From NCBI GenBank assembly GCA_005888335.1, contig VAWY01000052.1, positions 1-21,773 on the forward strand: a stretch of 21,773 nucleotides of DNA, in the 5' to 3' direction. Under the pieces are notes generated by a model. It was not told where the DNA came from and did not search any database. It saw only the letters and a program-made list of their open reading frames with translations. Positions 1-7,700 of this stretch are shown one piece after another. The translations under genes were made by a program, and so were the position numbers. Source of the stretch: Actinomycetota bacterium (GTDB taxonomy: Bacteria; Actinomycetota; Thermoleophilia; Solirubrobacterales; Solirubrobacteraceae). The stretch's first letter is position 1, and each line of letters starts with the position of its first letter.

Positions 1-48
1 GCGGCCGCCCGTGCCATCCTGCGCTTCGTGCTCGGAGAGGCGCTGTGA
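1..48 (+). CDS. C-terminal tail of an upstream gene (possibly CrcB-like)
   Basis: Fifteen codons are open from the first base of the window and end at TGA 46-48, giving a hydrophobic tail ending ILRFVLGEAL. The stop overlaps the GTG start of the DUF190 gene (GTGA), which suggests translational coupling. DUF190 genes commonly sit next to crcB fluoride exporter genes, so a CrcB C-terminus is plausible, but 15 residues cannot establish the family. That assignment rests on context only. Confidence 0.5.
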   Translation, partial: AAARAILRFVLGEAL

Positions 49-1124
49 ACGACGACTGCCTGAAGCTCACGACGTACTTCGGCGAGCGCGACCGCGCCGG
101 CGACCGCTTCCTCGCCGACGCACTGCTCGACGTCTACGAGGACCACGCGGTGCAGGTCAGCGTCCTGCTGCGTGGCACCGAGGGCTTCGGCCTGGGCCAC
201 CGCCTGCACACCCAGCGCCTGCTCACCCTCTCCGAGGACCTGCCGATCGTCAGCGTGGCCGTCGACACCCGCGAGCGCATCGAGGTAGTCCTGCCCGCGG
301 TCCAGCGCCTGACCACCCGCGGGCTGATCACGCTCGAGCGGGCGCGCATGCTCACCGGGCGCATCGGCCGGATCCGCCTGCCCGAGCACCTGCACGAGGC
401 GACCAAGCTCACCGTCTACGTCGGGCGCAAGGAGCGCATCGGCGGCCGGCCCGCCTACCAGGCGGTCGTCGAGCTGCTGCAGCGCCACGCCGTCGCCGGC
501 GCCACGGTCCTGCTCGGCGTCGACGGCACCGTCCACGGCGTCCGGCAGCGCGCGCGCTTCTTCGGCGGCAACGTCGATGTGCCGCTGATGATCATCGCCG
601 TCGGCGCGGGCGAGGCGATCGCAACGGCCGCGGGCGAGCTGGCCACGCTGCTCACGCGCCCACTGATGACGCTCGAGCGCGTGCGCGTCTGCAAGCGCGA
701 CGGCGCCCGGCTCGCCGAGCCATCGCATGTGCCCGAGGCCGACGACGCCGGCCTGGGCATCTGGCAGAAGCTCATGGTCTACGCCGGCGAGCAGGCGCGC
801 CACGCCGGCCAGCCGCTCTACACCGCGCTGATCCGTCGCCTGCGCGAGTCCGACGCCGCCGGCGCCACCGCGCTGCGCGGGATCTGGGGCTACCACGGCG
901 ACCATGCCCCGCACGGCGACACGTTCTGGTCGCTGCGCCGCCACGTTCCAGTGCTGACCGTCATCGTCGACACGCCCGAGCGCATCCGCCGCGCGTTCGC
1001 CATCGTCGACGAGCTCACCGACGAGACCGGCCTGGTCACCAGCGAGCTCGTCCCCGCGTACCGCGCCGCCGCCCCCGACCGGGTCAGCGGCGGGCTGCGT
1101 CTGGCCAGCTTCCGCAGCCGCTGA
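45..1124 (+). CDS. Triple-repeat DUF190 (PII-like) protein
   Basis: A 359-residue cytoplasmic protein made of three tandem DUF190 units at about residues 6-105, 120-215 and 240-340. Each unit begins with a KLTTYFGE / KLTVYVGRKE / KLMVYAGEQ strand, then a helix, a GATVLLG-type strand, and a VPxxxxxVDTxERI-type strand and helix. DUF190 proteins have a ferredoxin-like PII-type fold and are usually single-unit proteins of roughly 100 residues encoded beside crcB. Three copies in one chain could form a PII-like trimer within one polypeptide, which is an inference. The GTG start overlaps the upstream stop by two bases. No membrane segment or signal peptide is visible. The exact role (fluoride or anion response, small-molecule sensing) cannot be read from the sequence. 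Confidence 0.85.
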   Translation: MNDDCLKLTTYFGERDRAGDRFLADALLDVYEDHAVQVSVLLRGTEGFGLGHRLHTQRLLTLSEDLPIVSVAVDTRERIEVVLPAVQRLTTRGLITLERARMLTGRIGRIRLPEHLHEATKLTVYVGRKERIGGRPAYQAVVELLQRHAVAGATVLLGVDGTVHGVRQRARFFGGNVDVPLMIIAVGAGEAIATAAGELATLLTRPLMTLERVRVCKRDGARLAEPSHVPEADDAGLGIWQKLMVYAGEQARHAGQPLYTALIRRLRESDAAGATALRGIWGYHGDHAPHGDTFWSLRRHVPVLTVIVDTPERIRRAFAIVDELTDETGLVTSELVPAYRAAAPDRVSGGLRLASFRSR

Positions 1125-1583
1125 TCAGCCGCCGACAATTGGCCGGCGCGCGACCTCGCGGTCCTGGAGCCGCGGGATCACGCGCGCGCGCAGCGCGCGC
1201 GCCCACGCCGACGGATGGCGCAGCAGATGGGCGAGCACCGGCAGCGGGTCCCAGAACGAGTCGCGACGCACGACCCGCCCCTCCTCGTCGAGCCGGAACG
1301 CGTCGACGGCCGGCCAGCTCAGCTCGCTTCCGCCGAACCTGGTGTGGAACGTGAAGGAGATCAGCAGCACGCCGTCCTTCTCGCTCCAGCCATCGACGTG
1401 GACGGTCAGGTCCGGCGCCATCTCGAACAGGCGCGAGAACGCCTTGGTACAGGCTTCGCGTCCGTACAGCGAGCCGAGCACCGGCTGGTGGAGCTCGACG
1501 TCGTCCGTCCACAGCGCGTCGTGGCGGTCAAGGTCGCTCGCCGCCCACGCGGCCTGGAAGTGCTCGACGAACTCGGCGTACAC
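1125..1583 (-). CDS. SnoaL-like (NTF2-fold) protein 1
   Basis: A 152-residue protein beginning with GTG (VYAEFVEHFQAAW), 11 nt after the stop of the preceding SnoaL-like gene; a GAGGG ribosome-binding sequence overlaps that stop. The pattern of an N-terminal helix, LWTDDVELHQPVLG, a long helix, VHVDGWSEKDGVLLISFTF, and VDAFRLDEEGRVVRRDSFWDPLP is typical of SnoaL/NTF2-like polyketide-cyclase or epoxide-hydrolase folds. The C-terminal 30 residues are basic and arginine-rich. It forms a two-gene unit with the upstream paralogue, and a third paralogue lies at 4334-4801. The substrate is unknown. The stop is one base beyond the DUF190 stop on the other strand, so the two genes converge without a spacer. 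Confidence 0.8.
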   Translation of the reverse strand: MYAEFVEHFQAAWAASDLDRHDALWTDDVELHQPVLGSLYGREACTKAFSRLFEMAPDLTVHVDGWSEKDGVLLISFTFHTRFGGSELSWPAVDAFRLDEEGRVVRRDSFWDPLPVLAHLLRHPSAWARALRARVIPRLQDREVARRPIVGG

Positions 1584-1594
1584 GACGACCGCCC

Positions 1595-2095
1595 TCAGGA
1601 AGCGGCCTTGGCTGCGCGGCGCTGGTGGCGGAGGAGCGAGAGCGCGAGCCGCGGCGCGGTCGCCAGCAGACGCAGGCGCGCGAGGAGCGCCGTGCTCGGC
1701 CGGACGTCGAGGTACGCGTACATCTGGTGGCGGATCACGAGGCCGTCGCGGAACGTCCAGATCTCCGTGCCGAACTGGCGGTCGCCGCCGTCGAAGCCGC
1801 CCGTCCACGTCAGGACGACGGTGTCCTCGTCGGCGCACTGGACGCTCTTGCGGACGTGGAGGCGGTGGTCGCGCCAGACGCCGGCCATCGCCGTCGCCGC
1901 CTTGCGGATCTGGTCGATGCCGTCGTGGCGCTCGTACGCGCCGTCGGCGATCCACTCGGCGACGGCGTCATCCGCATAGACCGCGAGCCACTCGTCGAGC
2001 AGCACGTTGTTGGTGATGCGCTCGGCGTCGGCGGCGAACGCCTTCGCGTCGATGGCGCTCGAAGTGGTCGTGGGCACGTCGGTCGTGGTGCGCAT
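1595..2095 (-). CDS. SnoaL-like (NTF2-fold) protein 2
   Basis: A 166-residue protein starting at the ATG of MRTTTDVPTTTSS; the open frame continues upstream but those codons look non-coding. The core has WLAVYADDAVAEWIADGAYERHDGI, HVRKSVQCADEDTVVLTWTGGF and EIWTFRDGLVIRHQMYAYLDVRP-like strands characteristic of SnoaL-type domains, here annotated from shorter matching stretches. It is the first gene of a two-gene unit. The region upstream (2096-2216) is a divergent intergenic shared with the DUF7002-type gene and contains a dyad that could be an operator. Function beyond the fold is not determinable. Confidence 0.8.
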   Translation of the reverse strand: MRTTTDVPTTTSSAIDAKAFAADAERITNNVLLDEWLAVYADDAVAEWIADGAYERHDGIDQIRKAATAMAGVWRDHRLHVRKSVQCADEDTVVLTWTGGFDGGDRQFGTEIWTFRDGLVIRHQMYAYLDVRPSTALLARLRLLATAPRLALSLLRHQRRAAKAAS

Positions 2096-2141
2096 GCGAG
2101 CAAGCGTAAGCGGCGCCGGCGCGGCGGCCTCCACGGATGTC

Positions 2142-2165
2142 CGCAACCGTGCGGCCGCGGTTGTG
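2142..2165. promoter_or_regulatory. Imperfect dyad between divergent genes (candidate operator)
   Basis: CGCAACCG at 2142-2149 and CGGTTGTG at 2158-2165 form an inverted repeat with one G:T pairing, around a GCGGCCGC centre. It lies about midway between the divergent SnoaL-2 start (2095) and the DUF7002-type start (2217), where an operator for a shared regulator would be expected. GC-rich DNA produces such dyads by chance, so confidence is low. Confidence 0.3.
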
Positions 2166-2216
2166 CGTCGTTCGCAGAATGGAGCGCGCGGCGGCTGTGC
2201 GAGGCTCATCGCGGCC

Positions 2217-2909
2217 GTGGACGACGAGCAGCTCATCGACCACTTCCCGCGACTGTTCCACGTCACGCAGGCGGGCGCGTGGCCGTCGATCCTGCGCCAC
2301 GGGCTCCTGAGCACGCGCGCTCTGCTGGACCTCTACGGCGTCGACGACGCTGCGCGCGCGGCGATCGAGACCGAGCCGCGGCCTGGCGACGTCGTGCTCG
2401 ACGATCCCGCGCTCGGGCGCGCGGTCGTGCGCGACAACCGGCCCTTGCGCGTGGACATCCTCGGCCGCTGCCTCGACGGCTCGATCGCCGACTGGTGCCG
2501 GATGCTCAACGCGCGCGTGTTCTTCTGGGCGACCGAGCGCCGGTTGGAGCATCACCTGCGCGCGCGAGGGCACCGCGACCAGCCACGCGAGGTCGTCGTC
2601 GTCGACACGGCGCGGCTGCTCGCCCGCGACAGCGACGCGCTGACGCTGTGCGCGTTCAACTCCGGCAGCGCGCTGTATCCGAACGCGCCGCGGCGCGGTC
2701 CCGACAGCTTCGTCGCGGTCGACGCGTATCCGTTCCAGGAGCTGCGCGCGCGGCGCGGGGTGCGCGACGCGGTCGTCGAGGTGTGCGTCGAGCACGCGCT
2801 CGTGGAGGTCGCGGCGGTTGCGGAATGCGTGTGGTCGATCCGAGCCGGTGGTGAGCGCGAGGAGATCTGGCGCGCTTCCGCATCCGCGCAACCCGTCGCC
2901 CCGCGCTGA
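2217..2909 (+). CDS. DUF7002-type protein
   Basis: A 230-residue soluble protein read from the GTG before DDEQLIDHFPRLFHVT. Recognisable segments are FHVTQAGAWPSILRHGLLST, AIETEPRPGDVVL, GRAVVRDNRPL, ADWCRMLNARVFFW, VVVVDTARLLA and LCAFNSGSALYP. They match from memory a family annotated as DUF7002, whose opening FHxT..WPSIxxHGLLST resembles the entry to ADP-ribosyltransferase-like or RES/DarT-like folds. That structural resemblance is an inference. The gene is divergent from the SnoaL pair and 49 nt upstream of the amine oxidase. The start is chosen because homologous-looking sequence begins there; a weak GAGGC lies about 11 nt upstream. Confidence 0.75.
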   Translation: MDDEQLIDHFPRLFHVTQAGAWPSILRHGLLSTRALLDLYGVDDAARAAIETEPRPGDVVLDDPALGRAVVRDNRPLRVDILGRCLDGSIADWCRMLNARVFFWATERRLEHHLRARGHRDQPREVVVVDTARLLARDSDALTLCAFNSGSALYPNAPRRGPDSFVAVDAYPFQELRARRGVRDAVVEVCVEHALVEVAAVAECVWSIRAGGEREEIWRASASAQPVAPR

Positions 2910-2958
2910 CTGGTGTTCGCATAGCGCGGGCGGTGCGGACGGCGTGACGCTCTCGTGC

Positions 2959-4347
2959 ATGTTCGAAGAGACGATCGATGTCGCCGTCGTCGGGGCGGGC
3001 CTCTCGGGCCTCGCGGCCGCACTGCAGCTTCAGGACGCCGGGGTCGGCGTCACCGTGCTGGAGGCACGTGACCGCGTCGGCGGCCGCACGCTGAACGAGC
3101 CGATCGGCGACGGCAAGGTGATCGAGCTCGGCGGCCAGTGGGCCGGCCCGAGCCACACCGCGATCTGCGGCCTGGCCGCCGACGTCGGCGTCGAGCTCTT
3201 CCCGACGCACATCACGGGCGAGCACCTGTTCTCGCTGCGCGGACGCATCACGCGCTACCGGGGCGACGTGCCGCGCCGCCCGCTCGCGGGGCTCGTCGAC
3301 TTCCGGGTCGCGCAGATGCGCCTGGAGCGGATGGCGCGCACCCTCGATCCCGACGCGCCGCAGCAGGCGTCCCGCGCCGGGCGCTGGGACGCGGAAACCG
3401 TGGCCTCCTGGATGGCGCGCCACATGCGCACCAACAGTGGGCGCGACCTGATGCGACTCGCGCTCGAGGCCGTCCTCGCCGTGGACGCCGAGGACATCTC
3501 GCTGCTGCACTGGCTCTTCTACATCCGTGTCGGCGGCGGGCTCAACGCGCTCGTGCGGACGGGCGGCGGCTACCAGCAGGACCGCTTCGTCGGCGGCTCG
3601 CAGGAGATCGCCATCCGCGTCGCGCGCCGCCTTGGCGACCGCGTCGTCCTCGACGCGCCGGTGAGTGCAATCCGCCGGCACGCCGACCACGTCGAGATCG
3701 CGTCCGGCGAGCACACCGTGCGCGCACGCCACGCGATCCTCGCGATCCCGCCGGCGCTCACGACCGCGATCACGTTCGACCCGGCGCTGCCGGGCGCGCG
3801 CCATCAGCTCGCGCAGCGCATGCCGCAGGGGACGGTCGCCAAGTTCCAGGCGATCTACCCGGAGCCGTTCTGGCGTGCCGAGGGCCTCTCGGGCCACGCG
3901 ACCGCGGACCGCGGACCCGTCAAGGTGGTGTTCGACAACTCGCCGCCCGACGGCTCGCCGGGCGTGCTGCTCGCCTTCGTGCTCGCGGGCGAGGCGCGGC
4001 GACTGTACGAGCGCCCCGAGGCGGAGCGCCGCACGATCGTCCTGCGCCGGCTCGCCGAGCTGTTCGGCCGGCGCGCCGGCAACGCCGACCGCGTCATCGA
4101 GCGGTCCTGGGCCGAGGAGCCCTGGACGCGTGGCTGCTACGCGGGCTACTTCGGCCCCGGGGGATGGACCGCGTTCGGCGACGTGCTGCGCCGCCCCGTC
4201 GGCCGCATCCACTGGGCCGGAAGCGAGACCGCGACGATCCACCACGGCTCGATGGACGGCGCCGTCCTCGCCGGCCGCCGCGCCGCGGGCGAGGTCCTGG
4301 CGCGGCTGGGCGCTGACCGGCCGCGACGGTTCCCTACCGCCGTGTGA
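2959..4347 (+). CDS. FAD-dependent amine oxidase (monoamine/putrescine oxidase-like)
   Basis: A 462-residue cytoplasmic flavoenzyme expected to oxidise a primary or secondary amine to an aldehyde or imine with H2O2 formation. The N-terminal Rossmann motif VGAGLSGLAA (residues 11-20) is followed by the FAD-ribose-binding acidic residue in LEARDRVGGRT (34-44) and a GGQWAGP segment typical of this family. The C-terminal flavin-contacting stretch GRIHWAGSETATIHHGSMDG closes the fold. Length is normal. A GTG at 2944 is an alternative start and no strong ribosome-binding site is seen. It overlaps the convergent SnoaL-3 gene by 14 nt. An aldehyde-dehydrogenase relic lies 0.9 kb downstream, as expected for a former amine-to-acid pathway. 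The exact substrate is not determinable. Confidence 0.9.
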   Translation: MFEETIDVAVVGAGLSGLAAALQLQDAGVGVTVLEARDRVGGRTLNEPIGDGKVIELGGQWAGPSHTAICGLAADVGVELFPTHITGEHLFSLRGRITRYRGDVPRRPLAGLVDFRVAQMRLERMARTLDPDAPQQASRAGRWDAETVASWMARHMRTNSGRDLMRLALEAVLAVDAEDISLLHWLFYIRVGGGLNALVRTGGGYQQDRFVGGSQEIAIRVARRLGDRVVLDAPVSAIRRHADHVEIASGEHTVRARHAILAIPPALTTAITFDPALPGARHQLAQRMPQGTVAKFQAIYPEPFWRAEGLSGHATADRGPVKVVFDNSPPDGSPGVLLAFVLAGEARRLYERPEAERRTIVLRRLAELFGRRAGNADRVIERSWAEEPWTRGCYAGYFGPGGWTAFGDVLRRPVGRIHWAGSETATIHHGSMDGAVLAGRRAAGEVLARLGADRPRRFPTAV

Positions 4348-4801
4348 GGCGCCGTGCGTTCGCGCGCAGCCACGCCGCGAGCGCGCGGGGTCGCACGACG
4401 ATCGTTCGCATGAGCGGCAGCGGGTCGAAGTAGGCGATGCGCCGGCGGACCTTGCCGTCCTCGAGGCTGATGCGGTCGAGGGTCACCCACTCGACCGGTT
4501 CGCCGCCGAGCGTGCCGCGCATGCGCAGCTCGATGAAGACGACGCCGCCGCGTGCGGCCCAGCTGACGACCTCGCCGGTGAGGTCGGGGATCATCGAGAG
4601 CACGTGGCGCCAGAACGCGGCGGCTTCGGCGTGGCCGTGGACTGGCGGCTGCATCGGCTGGATGAACTCGATGTCGGCGTGCACGAGCTCGTTGAGGCGC
4701 TCGGGCGTCGGCGCGGCCCAGGTCTCCTGGAAGCGTCGTACGAAGTCGGCGGCGGCCGCGTCGTCGGTCGTCTCGGTGCTCAGCGTGTCGGTCGTGGTCA
4801 C
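4334..4801 (-). CDS. SnoaL-like (NTF2-fold) protein 3
   Basis: A 155-residue protein beginning MTTTDTLSTETTDD. Helix FVRRFQETWAAPTPERLNEL, HADIEFIQPMQPPVHG, FWRHVLSMIPDLTG, VVFIELRMRGTLGGEPVEW and RISLEDGKVRRRIAYFDP give the SnoaL/NTF2 pattern. It resembles the two paralogues at 1.1-2.1 kb, including the YFDPLP / FWDPLP segment and an arginine-rich C-terminus, so the three probably descend from local duplication. It converges on the amine oxidase with 14 nt overlap. It lacks an identifiable catalytic triad in what I can read, and its substrate is unknown. Confidence 0.82.
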   Translation of the reverse strand: MTTTDTLSTETTDDAAAADFVRRFQETWAAPTPERLNELVHADIEFIQPMQPPVHGHAEAAAFWRHVLSMIPDLTGEVVSWAARGGVVFIELRMRGTLGGEPVEWVTLDRISLEDGKVRRRIAYFDPLPLMRTIVVRPRALAAWLRANARRLTRR

Positions 4802-5255
4802 GGGTGGTGATGGTACGTCGACTCCGGCCCGGGAACCAGGACCACTTCAGGGCCTTCGTGCTGGACCGGTGGCGTGCTGCGAGCGGACCACGTTCGGCCG
4901 AGCCGACCGCGCGGATCCACGCGTTCACCGCACCTGGAACCGTGCGTTTGCCGCCGGCATCCACACCGCGCGTCAGGACAGCCGAGGCGGCCGCCGAGAG
5001 GAGCGCGCAACGCGCGCATGGACACCGCGCCAACGCGCCAGACCCAGTCGCTGTCCTGCCTAGCGCCGACACTACGAGCACGGGGCAGGACAGCGCCGCG
5101 AAATACCGCAGGAAGCGAGCGCCTACCTGCCAGGGCGAAGCGGCACCAGACGCCGCGAGACGCCGGCCGAGCGAGCGCCTACGCGCCAGCGCGCACCGCT
5201 GTGCTGCCTCAGGGTCGTAGAGCGACCCCTCAGGCAGCACATCACCGCGACCCGG
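4802..5255. other. Gene-free stretch with two hairpins
   Basis: No convincing coding frame is seen on either strand over about 450 bases. The stretch holds two inverted repeats (CTGTCCTGCC at 5051-5060 with GGCAGGACAG at 5084-5093, and a larger hairpin at 5201-5240), plus a short direct repeat GCGAGCGCCTAC near 5117 and 5172. Together with the ALDH relic immediately after it, the region looks like eroded sequence. Confidence 0.5.
5201..5240. repeat. Strong hairpin (15 paired bases)
   Basis: GTGCTGCCT (5201-5209) pairs with AGGCAGCAC (5232-5240), and GGGTCG (5212-5217) pairs with CGACCC (5223-5228), around a TAGAG loop with a small internal bulge. There is no T-tract. It could be a relic terminator or a mobile-element end; neither is proven. 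Confidence 0.5.
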
Positions 5256-5480
5256 CCCTCGGTCAGGCTCGCCAACGACTCGCCCTATGGCCTCTCCGGC
5301 GGCGTCTGGTCATCGGACCCCGACCGCGCCGAACGCGTCGCGCGCCGGATTCGGACCGGCATGGTCGGCCTGCGGCGGCGTCAAGCGGTCCGGCTACGGC
5401 CGCGAGCTCGGGCACCTCGGCCTCGAGGAGGACCAGACCGTCAAGGCGATCCGGACACAGCTCGTGTCGGGCGCCGCCCG
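5256..5480 (+). pseudogene. Aldehyde dehydrogenase C-terminal relic
   Basis: In one frame the codons read [35 protein letters not shown], the segment that precedes the cofactor and C-terminal region of NAD(P)-dependent aldehyde dehydrogenases. The reading then jumps frame to [20 protein letters not shown] and [10 protein letters not shown], the usual ALDH C-terminal motif (GGxKxSGxGRELG). Between them about a dozen expected residues are missing and the frame changes. The N-terminal three quarters, including the catalytic Cys region, is absent. It is therefore a remnant of a deleted gene. Its position between an amine oxidase and a PucR regulator fits a former amine catabolism cluster. Confidence 0.8.
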
Positions 5481-6698
5481 TCATTGGTCGGCGTCGGCTG
5501 TCTGCGCGCCGGCCGCCAGCGCCATCGCGGCGCGCAGGAGGTCGTGTGTGTCGTGCAGCGAGAGGCCGGTCAGCTCGTGGATGCGGCGCAGGCGGTAGTC
5601 GAGGGTGTTGGGGTGGATGTGGATGCGGCGGGCGGTGGCGTTGCGGTCCAGGCCGGTGTCGAGGTAGGTGCGCAGGGTGCCGAGGAGGTCGGCGGAGTTC
5701 TTGCGGCGGTCCTGGCGCTCGAGCGGCTCGAGGACGGAGCGGCGCAGGTCGCGCGCGAGGCCGCGGCTGCGCGCGAGAACGAGGTCGGGGATCAGCATGT
5801 CGAGTGAGACGGTGCCGCGCAGCGCGCGCCGCTGGGCGACGTCGGCGGCCAGCCGCACCTCGTCGAGCGCCTCGGCGAGCTCGCGGCGCGGCGTGTCCGG
5901 GGCGATGACGAGCACCCAGTCGTCGCCGCCGGGCACGTCGGTTGCCGCGACGCCGGCGATCCGGGCGCCTTCGGCCAGCGCGAGCACGCCGCGCTCGCGC
6001 AGCTGCGCCGCGCGGGCGAAGTGCGTGCGCGCCGGCGCGTCCGGGATCGTGGCCGCGAACGGCCGGTAGCTGTCGACGAGCGCCAGGCCGACGCTCTCGG
6101 CGAGCTCGCGCAGCTCGGCGGGCAGCGGCAGCGGGCCGCAGAGCGCGTCGAGCAGCCGGCGCAGCCGGCGCTCGTCCTGGGTGACCACGTGGTGGCGCTC
6201 CTCGAGATACGCCTGGGCGGCCGCGGCCGACACGCGGTCGGTGTAGTCCATCAGCAGCCCGGCGATCGGGACGAGCGCGAGCCGCTCGTCGGCGTCCTCG
6301 GCCGCGCCGACGACGACCTGCCAGCCGACGCGGGCGCCGAGGCGGTAGGCGTGCAGCAGGTCCTCGAGCGGCAGGCCCTCGGCCGCGCGGTCCTCGGCGT
6401 CGCGGCGGAAGGGGTCGAGCTCGGCGTCGGCCGGCGGGCGGCCCTCGCGCACCAGCGTGGCGAACAGCGCCACGCTGCGCCGCGTCGTCGCGGCGATCTC
6501 GCTCGCGAGGACGGCCTCGGGCAGCCGCCGGAAGCCCGGGATCGCCTCGCGGTAGGCGCGCACCAGGTCGCGCGCGACGACGAGGTGCTCGATCCGGTCA
6601 GCGGTGGCCGCGACGAGACGCCGCACGGTCGGATCGATGCCCTCGAAAGCTCGTGATAGCTCACGAGGTTCGGTGCCAAAGGTCCGATCAACCTCCAC
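5481..6698 (-). CDS. PucR-family transcriptional regulator
   Basis: A 405-residue regulator. The C-terminal domain has the PucR helix-turn-helix: [39 protein letters not shown]. Its N-terminal half ([50 protein letters not shown]) is the all-helical sensor common in actinobacterial PucR-type proteins, and a GGDEF-like middle lies between. Such regulators usually control purine, amine or amino-acid catabolism. The GTG start is chosen because a TAGGCT -10-like hexamer ends 7 nt upstream, suggesting a leaderless mRNA; no Shine-Dalgarno is apparent. It faces the ALDH relic and reads toward the amine oxidase, so it may once have controlled those genes. Another start further inside cannot be excluded. 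Confidence 0.85.
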   Translation of the reverse strand: MEVDRTFGTEPRELSRAFEGIDPTVRRLVAATADRIEHLVVARDLVRAYREAIPGFRRLPEAVLASEIAATTRRSVALFATLVREGRPPADAELDPFRRDAEDRAAEGLPLEDLLHAYRLGARVGWQVVVGAAEDADERLALVPIAGLLMDYTDRVSAAAAQAYLEERHHVVTQDERRLRRLLDALCGPLPLPAELRELAESVGLALVDSYRPFAATIPDAPARTHFARAAQLRERGVLALAEGARIAGVAATDVPGGDDWVLVIAPDTPRRELAEALDEVRLAADVAQRRALRGTVSLDMLIPDLVLARSRGLARDLRRSVLEPLERQDRRKNSADLLGTLRTYLDTGLDRNATARRIHIHPNTLDYRLRRIHELTGLSLHDTHDLLRAAMALAAGAQTADADQ

Positions 6699-6705
6699 TA
6701 CCGTA

Positions 6706-6711
6706 AGCCTA
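6706..6711 (-). promoter_or_regulatory. Possible -10 box of a leaderless pucR-type transcript
   Basis: TAGGCT on the minus strand fits the actinobacterial -10 pattern TANNNT and is 7 nt before the GTG at 6698, the spacing seen for leaderless mRNAs. No good -35 is visible. Confidence 0.3.
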
Positions 6712-6770
6712 GACCTTGGGCCATGCTCCACACGTCGTTGGTAGTCGAGACAGGACGGAGGAGAACGACG

Positions 6771-7060
6771 ATGTTGCTGGCGGGCCACCCGCTCTTGATC
6801 ACGGGCGTGTCGACGACCGACAGCATCGCCTTCCACGCCGCGCGAGAGGCGAAGGAGCAGGGACGGAGGTGATCCTGACCGCGCCCGATCGCGCCCGCGC
6901 GTTCACCGAGCAGGCGGCGGCCGACGCCCTGCTGCCGCTGCTCGAGCGATCCGAGCGCGCGCCCGCGCTGGTCGGGCTCGACTTCCACGGCGAGGTCTCC
7001 TGGCCGATCTATCAGAGCAAGCTGGCCGGCTTGATCGGCGAGCCCGCCCACGCGTCATGA
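6771..7060 (+). pseudogene. Enoyl-ACP reductase (FabI/InhA-like) pseudogene
   Basis: The gene opens with a strong ribosome-binding site (GGAGGAGAAC) and ATG. It reads MLLAGHPLLITGVSTTDSIA then FHAAREAKEQG, the N-terminal nucleotide-binding segment of FabI/InhA enoyl-ACP reductases. At about 6862 one base is missing relative to the expected frame, giving an immediate TGA. In the shifted frame the sequence continues VILTAPDRARAFTEQAA, then skips most of the protein to VGLDFHGEVSWPIYQSKLAG, resembling the FabI segment VGLDFxxTVAWPVYDWMGVAK. The C-terminal third is absent. One frameshift plus a large internal deletion and a lost 3' end make this a decayed gene. Confidence 0.75.
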
Positions 7061-7158
7061 GCGTGCTGTTCATCACCGGCGCCGAGCGTGGACCTCGCGG
7101 CGTGGGGCGTCGATTGTCGGCGATCGCGGCCCTCGGCGCGACGGTGGCACGCGCGTAG
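7057..7158 (+). pseudogene. Short-chain dehydrogenase N-terminal fragment
   Basis: The frame MSVLFITGAERGPRGVGRRL, SAIAALGATVARA, stop, resembles the first strand, glycine-rich loop and second strand of an SDR Rossmann fold (VLxTGAxxGxGRxL..LGAxVA). It ends after 33 codons where the normal protein has about 250. The ATG overlaps the stop of the FabI relic (ATGA), as in a former operon. It could be translated as a short peptide, but a relic is more likely. Confidence 0.5.
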
Positions 7159-7271
7159 TCGTTCGTCGCGATTCCGAACCGCGCGGACTGCGCGGCGAGC
7201 ACCGCCGGCCCGCTGTTTCGGCGCCGACAGGCTGGGCAGCAGGTTCTGGGCGATGAAGGAGGGCGTCTGAC

Positions 7272-7700
7272 ATGGCGCAGGCATCCGAGACGCGGGATGG
7301 ACCGAGCTCAGAGGCCTCGGTCGCGGAGCTGGTCAAGCAGCTCTCCGAGCAGACCAGCCGGCTGGCGCGCCAAGAGGTCGAGCTGGCGAAGGCCGAGCTG
7401 GCGGCGAAGGGCAAGCGGGCGGGGATCGGCGCCGGGCTGTTCGGCGCTGCCGGGATCGTCGGCTTCTACGCCGTCGGCGCAGTGGTCGCCGCGGTCATCC
7501 TCGCCCTCTCGACGATGCTCGCGGGCTGGCTGGCCGCGCTGATCGTCGGCGTGGTCCTGGGCGCGGTCGCCGGGGTGCTGGCGCTGCGCGGCAAGACGAA
7601 GGTGCAGCAGGCCACGCCGCCGCTGCCCGAGCAGGCGACCGAGAGCGTGAAGGAGGACGTGCGATGGGCCAAGAGCCGGGCGCAAGCAGCGCGCCGGTGA
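7272..7700 (+). CDS. Holin-superfamily III / DUF1469-like membrane protein
   Basis: A 142-residue inner-membrane protein with a GGAGGG ribosome-binding site. An N-terminal amphipathic region (VAELVKQLSEQTSRLARQEV, ELAKAELAAKGKRAG) is followed by two membrane helices at about residues 53-77 and 80-105 and a polar C-terminus. This layout matches the phage-holin family / Actinobacteriophage holin superfamily III proteins, which in actinobacteria are chromosomal and almost always followed by a DUF3618 gene, as here. The two frames overlap by 37 nt. They are envelope-associated proteins of unknown function; no phage genes are nearby. Confidence 0.85.
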   Translation: MAQASETRDGPSSEASVAELVKQLSEQTSRLARQEVELAKAELAAKGKRAGIGAGLFGAAGIVGFYAVGAVVAAVILALSTMLAGWLAALIVGVVLGAVAGVLALRGKTKVQQATPPLPEQATESVKEDVRWAKSRAQAARR

